Notes: generated by a model from the letters alone, not told the origin. Shown: positions 19,669 through 29,460, numbered from the stretch's first letter. The stretch is DNA of 64,000 nucleotides from Flavobacteria bacterium MS024-2A (GCA_905182305.1 CAJJBB010000011.1:1-64000); one strand, 5' to 3'. Numbers and translations are program-made.

Positions 19669-21123
19669 TTAAGATAACTCCCAGCCTTTTCTATAGGTTC
19701 TACCCACGAATTGATTTGCTTGTTCAAGGTTGGTAATACGCATATTATTACCATCCCAAAGTAATTTTTTACGGCCAATATAATTGCCCCTTCTTCTAGT
19801 GGTACTTGTCTCTTGTAGCATATAGCTACGAATAGCAATATTCCCCATTAAAACCGTTTCTGTTAAAGGTCCTGAGTAATCAAATGAAGAAGTTAATGAT
19901 TTGTGCTCTGAACTATTAAATCCGGCTTTACAAGCATCTACCCATTGTCGCTGATGACCAAATTCGGGTTCAGATATTTTTACTTTCTCCCCCTCTACTA
20001 CTGGTTCTCCTTTTCTGTATAATTTTGGATCATTCCCATAGGCATCAGAAACAATAACACCTTTATCACCAATCATAATAACTCCATTATCCTCAATACT
20101 CACTTCTGATGGTAATAAATCTGGATGAAAAGGTTTTATGCCACCATCACTCCATGTCATTTGTATTGAAGAGTTATTTTTTTCGGTAGCATCAAAATGC
20201 ATCGAAACAGAAGAAGAAGGTGGACATCCTTCTGGATAATAATCTGCACTCCACATTTTAGTGAAAATACTTCCAATACTACATTCAACGTCTGTAGGAT
20301 ATTTTAACCCTAAAGCCTTAAAAGGAATATCAATTAAATGACATCCCATATCACCTAAAGCACCTGTCCCAAAATTCCACCAGCCTCTCCAATTAAAAGG
20401 ATGCATTTCCGGAATATAAGGTGTTTCGTTAGCAGGTCCTAACCATTGATCCCAATTAAGTGTTGCTGGTTTTTCTGCAGCGTTAGGTTTTTTCATTTCA
20501 ACCCCTTGTGGCCATACAGGTCGGTTGGTCCAAACATTTACCTTTGAGATAACACCTATTACTCCTTCGTTTACCCATTTCTGAATCTGTAATTGATCAG
20601 GATTTGAAGCCCCTTGATTACCCATTTGGGTGACTAATTTTTTCTCTCTAGCTAGTTCTGTAAGTAACCTGGCCTCATATATATTATGCGTTAATGGTTT
20701 TTGAACATATACATGAATACCACGTTCCATTGCATATACTGCAGCGGCAGCATGGGTATGGTCAGGGGTAGAAATGGTAACTGCATCGATATTTTTTTCA
20801 GTATCTAACATCTTTTTAAAATTATCATAAAAAGAAGCATTCGTATATCTTTTTACGGACTTACCAACCGAACCTTTTCCAGAACTATCAACATCACAAA
20901 TAGCAACCACACGTTCTCGCCCTTTTACCCAAGCGTTGCGTAGATCACTTTCACCTTTTCCACCTACTCCAATTCCGGCTATGGCGAGTTGATCACTTGG
21001 AGATGTATATCCCACACCTCCAAGCACATGGCGAGGCACAATAAAAATTGAGGAGGCTGCAACACCCTTCTTGATAAAAGATCTTCTACTTGAAGTACCT
21101 TTATTTATTTTCTTTGATGACAT
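19669..21123 (-). CDS. Gfo/Idh/MocA-family oxidoreductase with Tat-like signal
   Basis: SSRRSFIKKGVAASSIFIVP leader; IAGIGVGGKGESDLRNA; TISTPDHTHAAAAVYAMERGIHVYVQKPLTHNIYEAR. Confidence 0.9.
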   Translation of the reverse strand: MSSKKINKGTSSRRSFIKKGVAASSIFIVPRHVLGGVGYTSPSDQLAIAGIGVGGKGESDLRNAWVKGRERVVAICDVDSSGKGSVGKSVKRYTNASFYDNFKKMLDTEKNIDAVTISTPDHTHAAAAVYAMERGIHVYVQKPLTHNIYEARLLTELAREKKLVTQMGNQGASNPDQLQIQKWVNEGVIGVISKVNVWTNRPVWPQGVEMKKPNAAEKPATLNWDQWLGPANETPYIPEMHPFNWRGWWNFGTGALGDMGCHLIDIPFKALGLKYPTDVECSIGSIFTKMWSADYYPEGCPPSSSVSMHFDATEKNNSSIQMTWSDGGIKPFHPDLLPSEVSIEDNGVIMIGDKGVIVSDAYGNDPKLYRKGEPVVEGEKVKISEPEFGHQRQWVDACKAGFNSSEHKSLTSSFDYSGPLTETVLMGNIAIRSYMLQETSTTRRRGNYIGRKKLLWDGNNMRITNLEQANQFVGRTYRKGWELS

Positions 21124-21188
21124 ATGTTTAGTTTGTTACTTAAATATTTAAAAAATTAAATTACAAAAAATAACAAAGCGAAAATGTC

Positions 21189-21725
21189 TCAGGGAACTAA
21201 AAAAGTTCCTTTCCAATTATCTTCTATTGTAAAAAATGCACGTAGGTGATTAGGCCTTTTTAACCGAAGATATTCAATGGTTTCAGCTTTAAAAATCAAT
21301 TTTGAAAAAAATCCTTTGGAAAAGTTAAACTGTAATTCATCAGGAGATTTGATTTCAGATCCAGGAGTAATCATTGAAGAATAATCTTTTTTACTCTGCT
21401 CAGGAATAGCGTTGTAAATTTTGTTTTCATTTACGTTTTCCACAAGAACCACACTTACTATGATTTGAAGCATTCTTTTTGGATCATAAAACAATAACTG
21501 AGCCCTTTTATCTCGCTCTAATTCTTTTAACTTCTGGGATCGCGTATCAGTATATACTGTAAAACTGATATTCATCGGGTTAAAATCACGCAGTACCACT
21601 GTCCTAATATGTGGCCTCCCATCGGATGCAATCGTTGCTAAAGTGAAAAAACGAAAAGCATGTTTTTTTGAATTTTTCACTTTAGCCCATTGATTACTGC
21701 ATTCTTCGAATAAGTTTTCTAACAT
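21189..21725 (-). CDS. Pyridoxamine 5'-phosphate oxidase family flavoprotein
   Basis: FFTLATIASDGRPHIRTVVLRDF...VYTDTRSQKLKELERDKRAQLLFYDPKRMLQI. Confidence 0.82.
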   Translation of the reverse strand: MLENLFEECSNQWAKVKNSKKHAFRFFTLATIASDGRPHIRTVVLRDFNPMNISFTVYTDTRSQKLKELERDKRAQLLFYDPKRMLQIIVSVVLVENVNENKIYNAIPEQSKKDYSSMITPGSEIKSPDELQFNFSKGFFSKLIFKAETIEYLRLKRPNHLRAFFTIEDNWKGTFLVP

Positions 21726-21731
21726 TTTATA

Positions 21732-22742
21732 TTATTTTTTATGCTTTTTAAGCCATGAGGAAACTCGAAGTTGAGCATTTTTTTGAATATCAGCCCAAAA
21801 TAAATTAACATCTGCAAAATGATAGTTTTTAACGAACGAAAGTAAAAATCGCTTGGGGATTTTTGGAACACTAGCCCACAACATACCGTCTATACGCTCA
21901 ATCTCAATGCTTTTTGAATAAACTTTAAAATCTGAATAAAGCACTCCTAAATGATCTTTTTCATCACTGGTATTTTGAGCATCCCATGTGATTGGATTCG
22001 TCACAACCCCACCTTTATACCAAGATTCGTATCGTTTAGGTAATCTATTTTTTCTGTAGCTATTCCAACTAACAAAACCTCCAGTAGCGTCTGCTATTTC
22101 AAGTGGGTGAATGTTTTTAAATTCATTAGGTAAAATTTTCACACCAATTAGATAAGCAGCCACTAATTTCTCTTGCAAGGGGGTTTCATCAAAAAAATCG
22201 TGAACTAAGCGTTTTGCGTGCATTGATCCTTGGCTATGCGCAGCAATAATTATGGGCTTTCCCGCATTATAGTTTTCTAAATAATAAATGAAAGCTCTTT
22301 TCACGTCCTCATAAGCCATGAACCCCGCTTCCTTGCCTTGAGATGAATAAGGATCTACAAAAATTCTATAATGTGCTTGCCTATAGAATGGAGCATATAA
22401 ATTTGCTGCCTTGGTCCATGCTGAAGCTTGAAATGCTATTGCCTTTGAAAGAATTTCATTTCGAATTTTGGAAGATCTGACGTTGGAGTTCCAACCTGCA
22501 TCTTTTTTATCCGTAAAAAGGGTCGGGTAGATGTAAAAAACGTCCGCTTCTTTTTTAATGTGGGGTCCAACGACCTCTTCAAGTTCTTTTGGCCACTGTG
22601 AAGGTAAAACAGCCCAATCTTTATTATCAGAGTAATCAGGAGCTTCTGGACTAGAGGCAAAATCAAAATCTGAGGTTATGTAAATAGGTTTACATGTGAT
22701 GAATAGGATGCATAATAAAAAGAGGGTAATAGTGTTTTTCAA
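21732..22742 (-). CDS. DUF3089-type alpha/beta hydrolase lipoprotein
   Basis: FYIYPTLF, AYEDVKRAFIYYLENYNAGKPIIIAAHSQGSMHAKRL, WNSYRKN. Confidence 0.75.
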   Translation of the reverse strand: MKNTITLFLLCILFITCKPIYITSDFDFASSPEAPDYSDNKDWAVLPSQWPKELEEVVGPHIKKEADVFYIYPTLFTDKKDAGWNSNVRSSKIRNEILSKAIAFQASAWTKAANLYAPFYRQAHYRIFVDPYSSQGKEAGFMAYEDVKRAFIYYLENYNAGKPIIIAAHSQGSMHAKRLVHDFFDETPLQEKLVAAYLIGVKILPNEFKNIHPLEIADATGGFVSWNSYRKNRLPKRYESWYKGGVVTNPITWDAQNTSDEKDHLGVLYSDFKVYSKSIEIERIDGMLWASVPKIPKRFLLSFVKNYHFADVNLFWADIQKNAQLRVSSWLKKHKK

Positions 22743-22842
22743 TTAGTGTCTTTAAGCAAAGATAATAGTTTGGTTTAAATTGAAGTAAATGAATTAAAAC
22801 AAAAGAGCTGAAGTTAGTTCTGGATATTATAAAATGAATAAT

Positions 22843-22850
22843 TATCTTTG
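22843..22850 (+). promoter_or_regulatory. -7 box TATCTTTG upstream of SOD-family gene
   Basis: TAnnTTTG match 32 nt before ATG 22883. Confidence 0.45.
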
Positions 22851-22882
22851 GTGGTAACATACGTTAACGATAATTAATTCCC

Positions 22883-23611
22883 ATGAAAAAAAATATTATT
22901 CTTGTTTTGTCTTTATTCTTAGCAACCATTATGGGTTGTCAAAATCTTAAAAAAGAATCTAAACTCAAAAAAACGATTGAAGTAAATGTTGATAGAACAG
23001 ACAGCATTACAAAAGCAGAAGTTCGAATCACAGCAGATATTAACGGAGAATTTTCAGAAGAAGTTCAAATATTTGAAGGTACCCATGAAGAGGTAATGGA
23101 AAAGGTAGAACTGGTAACTAAAAATTCTGGAGATTCTGATCAAACCGTACGAAAAACAATCAAAAAAAATCAGTTTATATTAAGCCCTAAAAGTGGAAGT
23201 AACACTAACGGAACAGTTATTTTTACTGAAAAAGATGGCCAAGTAACTCTTGAATTAGTTATGAATAGATTAAGTCAAGGCACACATGCCATTCACATTC
23301 ATGAAAAAGCTGACTGCTCTTCTGAAGATGGAAAGTCTAGTGGAGGACATTGGAATCCAACTTTTGAAAATCATGGTGCTTGGGGATCTAAAGATGGATA
23401 TCACAAAGGTGATATTGGTAATTTTCTTGCTGATAAAAATGGGAATGGAGGCATTACTTTTTCAACCGACCAGTGGTGTTTAGGGTGTGACGATGATACT
23501 AAAAATCTTATTGGAAAAGCAGTCATTGTTCACCAAGGAACTGATGATTTAATTTCTCAACCTTCAGGAGCTGCCGGTGCTAGAATAAGTTGTGTTGGAA
23601 TTATAGAATAA
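22883..23611 (+). CDS. Cu/Zn superoxide dismutase family lipoprotein
   Basis: ATIMGCQ lipobox; LSQGTHAIHIHEKADCSSEDGKSSGGHWNP...HGAWGSKDGYHKGDIGNF; C-terminal GAAGARISCVGI. Confidence 0.9.
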   Translation: MKKNIILVLSLFLATIMGCQNLKKESKLKKTIEVNVDRTDSITKAEVRITADINGEFSEEVQIFEGTHEEVMEKVELVTKNSGDSDQTVRKTIKKNQFILSPKSGSNTNGTVIFTEKDGQVTLELVMNRLSQGTHAIHIHEKADCSSEDGKSSGGHWNPTFENHGAWGSKDGYHKGDIGNFLADKNGNGGITFSTDQWCLGCDDDTKNLIGKAVIVHQGTDDLISQPSGAAGARISCVGIIE

Positions 23612-24409
23612 TTAATAATCCCACTGACGAGTAACATCTAGTTTTTGTTGTGCTTCAATTTCTTCCCTGGAGACTACCTTTAAAAAAGAGGTGTCTTGTT
23701 CAATAGCTATTTGTATCTTTTTAAGAATACTATCTACACTTTCATTTTCATAATCAATTTCCAATGGTTCTTTAATAATCATCGATTGGAGAATTCCTTT
23801 TTTCTTAATCATTAAACCTTTTTTATCAAAAGAACGTCTAAAACCGTCAATAACTATTGGAATAACAATTGGTTTATAACGTTTAATAATGTGAGCAGTT
23901 CCTTTTCGAACAGGCTTAAAGGGTTTTGTAGTACCTTGTGGAAACGTAATTACCCATCCATCATCTAAAGCAATACCAATGTTAGAAATATCGCTCATTT
24001 TAACTTGTCTATTAATATCTTTCCCATCTGAACGCCATGTTCTCTCAATAGAAACTGAGCCTGCATAAGCCATTATACGAGGCAACAAACCTGAGCGCAT
24101 TGTTTCCTTTGCCGCTATATAATACATGTTTAACTTTGGAGACCATAAATACCCGACATTCTTAATGCTATCAATACGTCCACTCAAACTAGCATTAAAA
24201 ACATGAAACATCGCTACAACATCAGCAAAATAGGTTTGGTGATTGGAGATAAACAAAACATTTTTATTGGGTAAATTTTTGATGATCTCAGAACCTTCAA
24301 TATGGAGCTCGTTGAATCCTCTGTAACGTCTGTGAGTCATAAAACCCAAATAACGGATTAACCATTTCTTAAGGATTAGATAATGACCGAAGGGATTTTT
24401 TTTTAACAT
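23612..24409 (-). CDS. 1-acyl-sn-glycerol-3-phosphate acyltransferase (PlsC-like)
   Basis: FISNHQTYFADV (HX4D), ITFPQGTTKPFKPVRKGT, PIVIPIVIDGF. Confidence 0.85.
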   Translation of the reverse strand: MLKKNPFGHYLILKKWLIRYLGFMTHRRYRGFNELHIEGSEIIKNLPNKNVLFISNHQTYFADVVAMFHVFNASLSGRIDSIKNVGYLWSPKLNMYYIAAKETMRSGLLPRIMAYAGSVSIERTWRSDGKDINRQVKMSDISNIGIALDDGWVITFPQGTTKPFKPVRKGTAHIIKRYKPIVIPIVIDGFRRSFDKKGLMIKKKGILQSMIIKEPLEIDYENESVDSILKKIQIAIEQDTSFLKVVSREEIEAQQKLDVTRQWDY

Positions 24410-24439
24410 AAGTGTTTTAAAAACTAGCTAAATATAAAA

Positions 24440-25108
24440 TTAAATAAGAATACGCTCCTTTAAAAAAAGTATAAATTCAGATAAAATCATTGCAGTTGCG
24501 CCCCAGATCATGTGTCCTTTATAAACATAACAAGGAACAATAACTCCTTTATGACTTCCGTCCAATATGGGACATTGTTTAATATTTAAATGAATAAGTT
24601 CATCTAAAGAAATATTAATTTGCAAGGCAACTTCTCTAGAATCTAACTGAAAAAAAGGTTTTTTTCTAACAACTGTAACAAATGGGGTGACAAGAAAATT
24701 ACTAGGAGGTATGTAGACTCGACTCAATGTTAAAAGTGGACTCACTGAAGAAAGATCAACTCCTAGCTCTTCTTTAAATTCTCTTGTTGCTGTCTCCCAT
24801 AAACCGGAATCTAAGGACATTGGTTTTCCACCTGGAAAGCTAATTTGCCCGGAGTGTGGACCATCATAAATAGTTCGTTTTATTAAGGTGAGGTAAAGCT
24901 CATCTTTGTGTTCATAAAAATAAAGTAATACAGAAGCTTTCCGAGTATTTTGGTAGTTTTCTGAATCATTTTCATGCTGGAATACTTCTTCATTTGATAG
25001 ATAAAGTCTTCGAATAGAATAAGGTGCCATTATAGCATGACCTCGTTTTCCCGGTAAAGGGAAATCATTTACTTTTGGAATACAATTTATAAATGTTTGA
25101 TAGTCCAT
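24440..25108 (-). CDS. NUDIX hydrolase, CoA pyrophosphatase-like
   Basis: Nudix box GGKPMSLDSGLWETATREFKEELGVD; family start MDYQTFINCIPKVNDFPLPG places ATG at 25108 (track ORF to 25168). Confidence 0.88.
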   Translation of the reverse strand: MDYQTFINCIPKVNDFPLPGKRGHAIMAPYSIRRLYLSNEEVFQHENDSENYQNTRKASVLLYFYEHKDELYLTLIKRTIYDGPHSGQISFPGGKPMSLDSGLWETATREFKEELGVDLSSVSPLLTLSRVYIPPSNFLVTPFVTVVRKKPFFQLDSREVALQINISLDELIHLNIKQCPILDGSHKGVIVPCYVYKGHMIWGATAMILSEFILFLKERILI

Positions 25109-25847
25109 GACAAAAGCTAAAATACTTATAATACCTGTAACAATTTTTCTATTGCTTGCACAGTGCACTTCGAGAAAAAAATCACATCGAAAAAGTACTA
25201 CAACTTCTCAAAATAAAATACCAAGTTCCATTAAAAATAAAATAGCAGAAAAGACTTTAGAAGGAGCCCAAACAAAAAAACCCGTTGAAAAATCCCCAAT
25301 CATTCTCAATGACAAAAATGCAATCCCTTTTTTCTTTAACTATCAAAAAGAAAATCCAGAGAATGAAGTGCGTATTACCACACGTTTTGGATCGATTGAC
25401 ATCAGACTATTCAATGACACTCCCTATCACAGAGCAAATTTCATTTACTTAACAAAAAAAGGATATTTCAATGGCACTACTTTTCATAGAGTAGTTCCAG
25501 ATTTCATAATTCAAGGAGGAAATTCTGATCGCTATGAAACTGCAAGGAAAAGGAGTGAAATCGGAAAATATCTTTTACCTCCGGACACTAGAAATGGGCA
25601 TAAACACCACAGAGGGGTTATTTCAATGCCAAGTAGTGAAATTGAAAATCCATACAAACTCGCCTCACCATTTGAATTTTTTATTGTAAATCAAGTCCCT
25701 GGCGCATATCATCTTGATGGATCGTATACTGTTTTTGGAGAGGTAATTTCTGGAATGGAAATTGTTGATGAAATAAACAAACAACGGATTGACAATCGTG
25801 AAACCCCACTAACTAATATCTTTATGGAAATTTCTATTTTAGAATAA
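25107..25847 (+). CDS. Cyclophilin-type peptidyl-prolyl isomerase lipoprotein
   Basis: FLLLAQC lipobox-like; TRFGSIDIRLFNDTPYHRANFIYLTKKGYFNGTTFHRVVPDFIIQGGN. Confidence 0.88.
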   Translation: MTKAKILIIPVTIFLLLAQCTSRKKSHRKSTTTSQNKIPSSIKNKIAEKTLEGAQTKKPVEKSPIILNDKNAIPFFFNYQKENPENEVRITTRFGSIDIRLFNDTPYHRANFIYLTKKGYFNGTTFHRVVPDFIIQGGNSDRYETARKRSEIGKYLLPPDTRNGHKHHRGVISMPSSEIENPYKLASPFEFFIVNQVPGAYHLDGSYTVFGEVISGMEIVDEINKQRIDNRETPLTNIFMEISILE

Positions 25848-25921
25848 GAATTATCTATTTAGATTTAATTATCCCTTTAAAACAATCAAAATAAATCATA
25901 AATACATTATATCTATAATTT

Positions 25922-25953
25922 TTTCTTATTATATTTAATATATCAATAAGAAA
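25922..25953. promoter_or_regulatory. 32-bp perfect-arm palindrome upstream of the LysR/OxyR-like gene
   Basis: TTTCTTATT-N14-AATAAGAAA, 6 nt before ATG 25960. Confidence 0.5.
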
Positions 25954-25959
25954 TATCGA

Positions 25960-26889
25960 ATGACACTAACTCAACTCGAATACACATTAGCCGTAGCAGA
26001 AGAAGGAAATTTTACAAAAGCTGCTGAAAAATGTTTTGTCACCCAACCAACACTAAGTATGCAAGTTCAAAAACTTGAGCAGGAGTTGACTGTAAAATTA
26101 TTCAACAGAAATACCAAACCAATAAGCCTAACCCCTATTGGCTTAAAAATAATTGAACAAGCTAAAGTTATTCTTAAAGAAGCAAAACGCATGAACGATT
26201 TGGTTACCTCGGAAAAAGGAATTATTGAAGGTGATTTTAGGCTAGGGATTATTCCAACGGTAATGCCAACATTACTCCCCTTATTTCTTAGCACCTTTAT
26301 TAAGAAATTTCCAAAAGTTAATTTAAAAATTGAAGAGCTGAATACTGCTTCTATTATTGAAGAGCTTAATAATGGAATGCTAGATGCAGGAATTGCAGCC
26401 ACACCCCTGGATGATCCTAAACTTTTAGAGAAGCCTCTTTACTATGAGCCATTTGTTGGATACATTCCAAAAACTCATTCTCTTTCAAAACTAAAATCTT
26501 TATCTGTTGAGGATTTAGAAAAGATAGATATCTTAGTTTTAGAAGACGGACACTGCTTTAGGGAGCATGTATTAAAATTATGTCAGTCAACAAAATCATT
26601 CAACTCTTTTAACTTAAAAAGTGGCAGCTTTGAAACTTTGATTCATCTTGCAAATGACGGCATGGGCATGACCCTTCTCCCTTACCTTCAAACCAGAAGC
26701 CTTTCTGAAGAAAATAAGAAAAATCTAAAATCATTTGAAAGTCCAGAACCAGCAAGAGAAATAAGTATGATTTATTTAAAAAATCAACTCAAAGTACCCC
26801 TAATAGAATCGTTAGTAACTGTAATTGAGAGCATCATGCGAGGAGCTATAAAATTTCAAAATATAAAATTAATTACTCCCAATAATTAA
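25960..26889 (+). CDS. oxyR: LysR-family regulator, OxyR-like
   Basis: MTLTQLEYTLAVAEEGNFTKAAEKCFVTQPTLSMQVQKLEQEL; EDGHCFREHVLKLCQ matches the redox-cysteine region of OxyR. Confidence 0.88.
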   Translation: MTLTQLEYTLAVAEEGNFTKAAEKCFVTQPTLSMQVQKLEQELTVKLFNRNTKPISLTPIGLKIIEQAKVILKEAKRMNDLVTSEKGIIEGDFRLGIIPTVMPTLLPLFLSTFIKKFPKVNLKIEELNTASIIEELNNGMLDAGIAATPLDDPKLLEKPLYYEPFVGYIPKTHSLSKLKSLSVEDLEKIDILVLEDGHCFREHVLKLCQSTKSFNSFNLKSGSFETLIHLANDGMGMTLLPYLQTRSLSEENKKNLKSFESPEPAREISMIYLKNQLKVPLIESLVTVIESIMRGAIKFQNIKLITPNN

Positions 26890-26890
26890 T

Positions 26891-27097
26891 TCAGAAAGAA
26901 TACTGCACCTCAATTAAGTGTGGGTGTTTTTTAATGAAAATTAGTGTCCAAATATAAAGTTGACTGGAGTCTTCTTTACTCAAATGCCGATAAGCCTTTT
27001 TTAATTCCTTTGAAAAAAGATCTGCATCAAAGCTGACTTTACGGAGAATAATTCTATAATATTTCAAAGTATTAGACATATATTTTAATTTAATCAA
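26891..27097 (-). CDS. Small conserved-looking protein of unknown function
   Basis: 68-aa ORF, likely start MSNTLKYYRIILRKVSFDADLFSKELKKAYRHLSKEDSSQL. Confidence 0.55.
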   Translation of the reverse strand: MIKLKYMSNTLKYYRIILRKVSFDADLFSKELKKAYRHLSKEDSSQLYIWTLIFIKKHPHLIEVQYSF

Positions 27098-27220
27098 AAT
27101 ACAATGTAAGATGTTTTTTATTATTAAAATGTTGTTGAAATGTTAAAACAATAAAATAGTACTTTGTTATACATGGTTCTATTCTTTGTCCATATATTTG
27201 TAATATATAATCATTCCGTT

Positions 27221-27550
27221 ATGAAAATAGAAAATACCATTGCCCAAATGCGTAAAGGAATTTTAGAGTTTTGTGTTCTCTCTTTAATTTCAGGAAAAGA
27301 CCTCTATACTTCTGAAATATTAGAGACACTAAAAAAAGGGAAAATGTTAGTAGTTGAGGGCACAGTATATCCGCTTCTTACTCGACTTAAAAATGCTAAC
27401 TTACTTCAGTACAGATGGGAAGAATCCACCTCTGGTCCACCAAGAAAATATTATTCCATTACCCCAGATGGTGAAGAATTTTTATCTGAATTAAAAAATG
27501 TTTGGAAGGAGCTTAACTCAGCAGTTAAAATAATTACTTCAAAAAAATAA
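27221..27550 (+). CDS. PadR-family transcriptional regulator
   Basis: MKIENTIAQMRKGILEFCVLSLI...VEGTVYPLLTRLKNANLLQYRWEESTSGPPRKYYSITPDGEEFL. Confidence 0.9.
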   Translation: MKIENTIAQMRKGILEFCVLSLISGKDLYTSEILETLKKGKMLVVEGTVYPLLTRLKNANLLQYRWEESTSGPPRKYYSITPDGEEFLSELKNVWKELNSAVKIITSKK

Positions 27551-27554
27551 AAAT

Positions 27555-29216
27555 ATGAACAAAACTATTAATATTAATTTATCAAGTGTTTTTTTTTATG
27601 TGGACGAAAGTGCTTACGTTCTTCTTACTTCATACATAAAAAAGCTTGAAAAAGCGTTCGATGAAACCGAAGGAAAAGATGAAATTTTAGCTGACGTTGA
27701 GGCCCGTATTGCAGAACTTTTTCAGGAAAAAAAAGTCCACACAAATTATGTGATCAATGAAGATGATGTAACAGCGGTAATTAATATTTTAGGGCAACCT
27801 GAAGATTTTCTCTCAAAAGAAGACGATGATTTACTTGAAGAAAATAAATACACGTCAAAGAAAAAATTATTTAGAGATCCGGACAATAAATATATAGGTG
27901 GTGTTGCTTCTGGTTTTAGATATTATTTCGGTATTGACTCGAGCCTAATTCGTGTAATATGGATAATATTGGCATTGTTTTCAATTGGATCATTTGGTTT
28001 TATCTATCTATTGATGTGGTTTCTTATTCCCGTTGCAAAAACAACTTCAGATATACTAGAAATGAAGGGAAAACCAATAAATGTTGATACCATTCAAGAA
28101 AAAATAAAAAAAGAATTTGATGAGGTTTCTTCTAAAATTAAAGAAGTAGATTATCAAAAGACGGCTGATACTTTAAAAAGAAAATCAAAACTTTTATTCG
28201 ATTTTATCGAACGGTTACTAAGCTTAATTCCTAATGCAATATTTAAGCTCATGGGTATTTTTTTACTAATTATTTCTATTTTTTCAATCCTAGGTACTTT
28301 AATAGGATCCGTTGTTTTTCTAATTTTCGGAATACAGTATTGGCCATTTAATATTTATTTCAACTTCATTAATTTTAATCTCTTGCCAAGTATTTCAATA
28401 ACGATTGCTATATTTCTCTTGATTATCATTCCTTTTATATTTTTGTTTTCATTGGGGATTAGGTTGCTTTATTCTAAAACTTCAAGCTTTGGAACAGTTG
28501 GAAGATCTGTATTGTTTTTTTTGTGGATTATAGCTCTTGTTTCTTTATTAGTAACTGGAACAAGAGAGTTGAGAAATCAAAGTGTAACGGCTACTAAAAT
28601 TGAAACAAAAATGTTAATGGTTGCCGCTGGAGATACACTTACCTTAAAAACAAATTCACTTTCAAAGGGAAAAGAGAATCAGGAATGGGAATTTGATCGA
28701 TCAACTGTTATAAAAGATGCTTTTAATGAAGAGTGGGGTATTGGTAAAAATCTAAAAATTTATCTAAATCAGGGAGGGCTGAAGCCTTCTTATTTTGAAT
28801 TGAAATTCTCAGCAAATGGCACAGACTATCAACATGCCCAAGGAAATGCAAAAAAAATAATCTATGGATGGCAACAAAACAAGAAGCTTCTCTCTATCGA
28901 CCCTCTGTGGAAATTAGAAACAAAAACCAACTTCTATAATCAAAAATTAAAACTTAATCTTTTCCTACAAGAAGGACAAATACTATTTATTGATCCTACA
29001 ATTAAAAATATGATCCAAATTACGATAGATAACAATGAAGGGTATAGACAATCGGAAATGGATGGACATTATTGGAAAATGATTGATGGAATTTTGAATT
29101 GTATAGACTGTAAAGAGAATCAAGCAGAGCTAAATGTTCAATATCATGATGAAAAAGGAAAAGAAAAAGTTGATTTAAATATTGATAATCAGGGGTTAAC
29201 AGTGAAAATAAAATAA
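27555..29216 (+). CDS. PspC domain membrane protein
   Basis: KKLFRDPDNKYIGGVASGFRYYFGIDSSLIRVIWIILALFSIGSFGFIYLLMWFLIP plus further TM segments. Confidence 0.9.
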   Translation: MNKTININLSSVFFYVDESAYVLLTSYIKKLEKAFDETEGKDEILADVEARIAELFQEKKVHTNYVINEDDVTAVINILGQPEDFLSKEDDDLLEENKYTSKKKLFRDPDNKYIGGVASGFRYYFGIDSSLIRVIWIILALFSIGSFGFIYLLMWFLIPVAKTTSDILEMKGKPINVDTIQEKIKKEFDEVSSKIKEVDYQKTADTLKRKSKLLFDFIERLLSLIPNAIFKLMGIFLLIISIFSILGTLIGSVVFLIFGIQYWPFNIYFNFINFNLLPSISITIAIFLLIIIPFIFLFSLGIRLLYSKTSSFGTVGRSVLFFLWIIALVSLLVTGTRELRNQSVTATKIETKMLMVAAGDTLTLKTNSLSKGKENQEWEFDRSTVIKDAFNEEWGIGKNLKIYLNQGGLKPSYFELKFSANGTDYQHAQGNAKKIIYGWQQNKKLLSIDPLWKLETKTNFYNQKLKLNLFLQEGQILFIDPTIKNMIQITIDNNEGYRQSEMDGHYWKMIDGILNCIDCKENQAELNVQYHDEKGKEKVDLNIDNQGLTVKIK

Positions 29217-29241
29217 ATTCATAAGAAAGGTACTTTACTAT

Positions 29242-29271
29242 TTGTTTCAATTTTATTAAATACTATATTTG
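29242..29271 (+). promoter_or_regulatory. Bacteroidota promoter (TTG-N19-TATATTTG) driving tRNA-Pro genes
   Basis: TTG 29242..29244 and TATATTTG 29264..29271, 13 nt before the tRNA. Confidence 0.65.
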
Positions 29272-29284
29272 CACACACTTTTTT

Positions 29285-29359
29285 CGGGGTGTAGCGTAGC
29301 CCGGTCATCGCGCCTGCTTTGGGAGCAGGAGGTCGCAGGTTCGAATCCTGCCACCCCGA
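29285..29359 (+). tRNA. tRNA-Pro(TGG)
   Basis: CGGGGTG/CACCCCG acceptor, anticodon loop TTTGGGA, GCAGGTTCGAATCCTGC T arm. Confidence 0.95.
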
Positions 29360-29382
29360 CTAATTTTACCAATCCTTAAATT

Positions 29383-29460
<78 letters not shown>

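Noticed and set aside
26067-26402. 111-aa minus ORF inside the oxyR-like gene
   Set aside because: Antisense shadow of the LysR gene.
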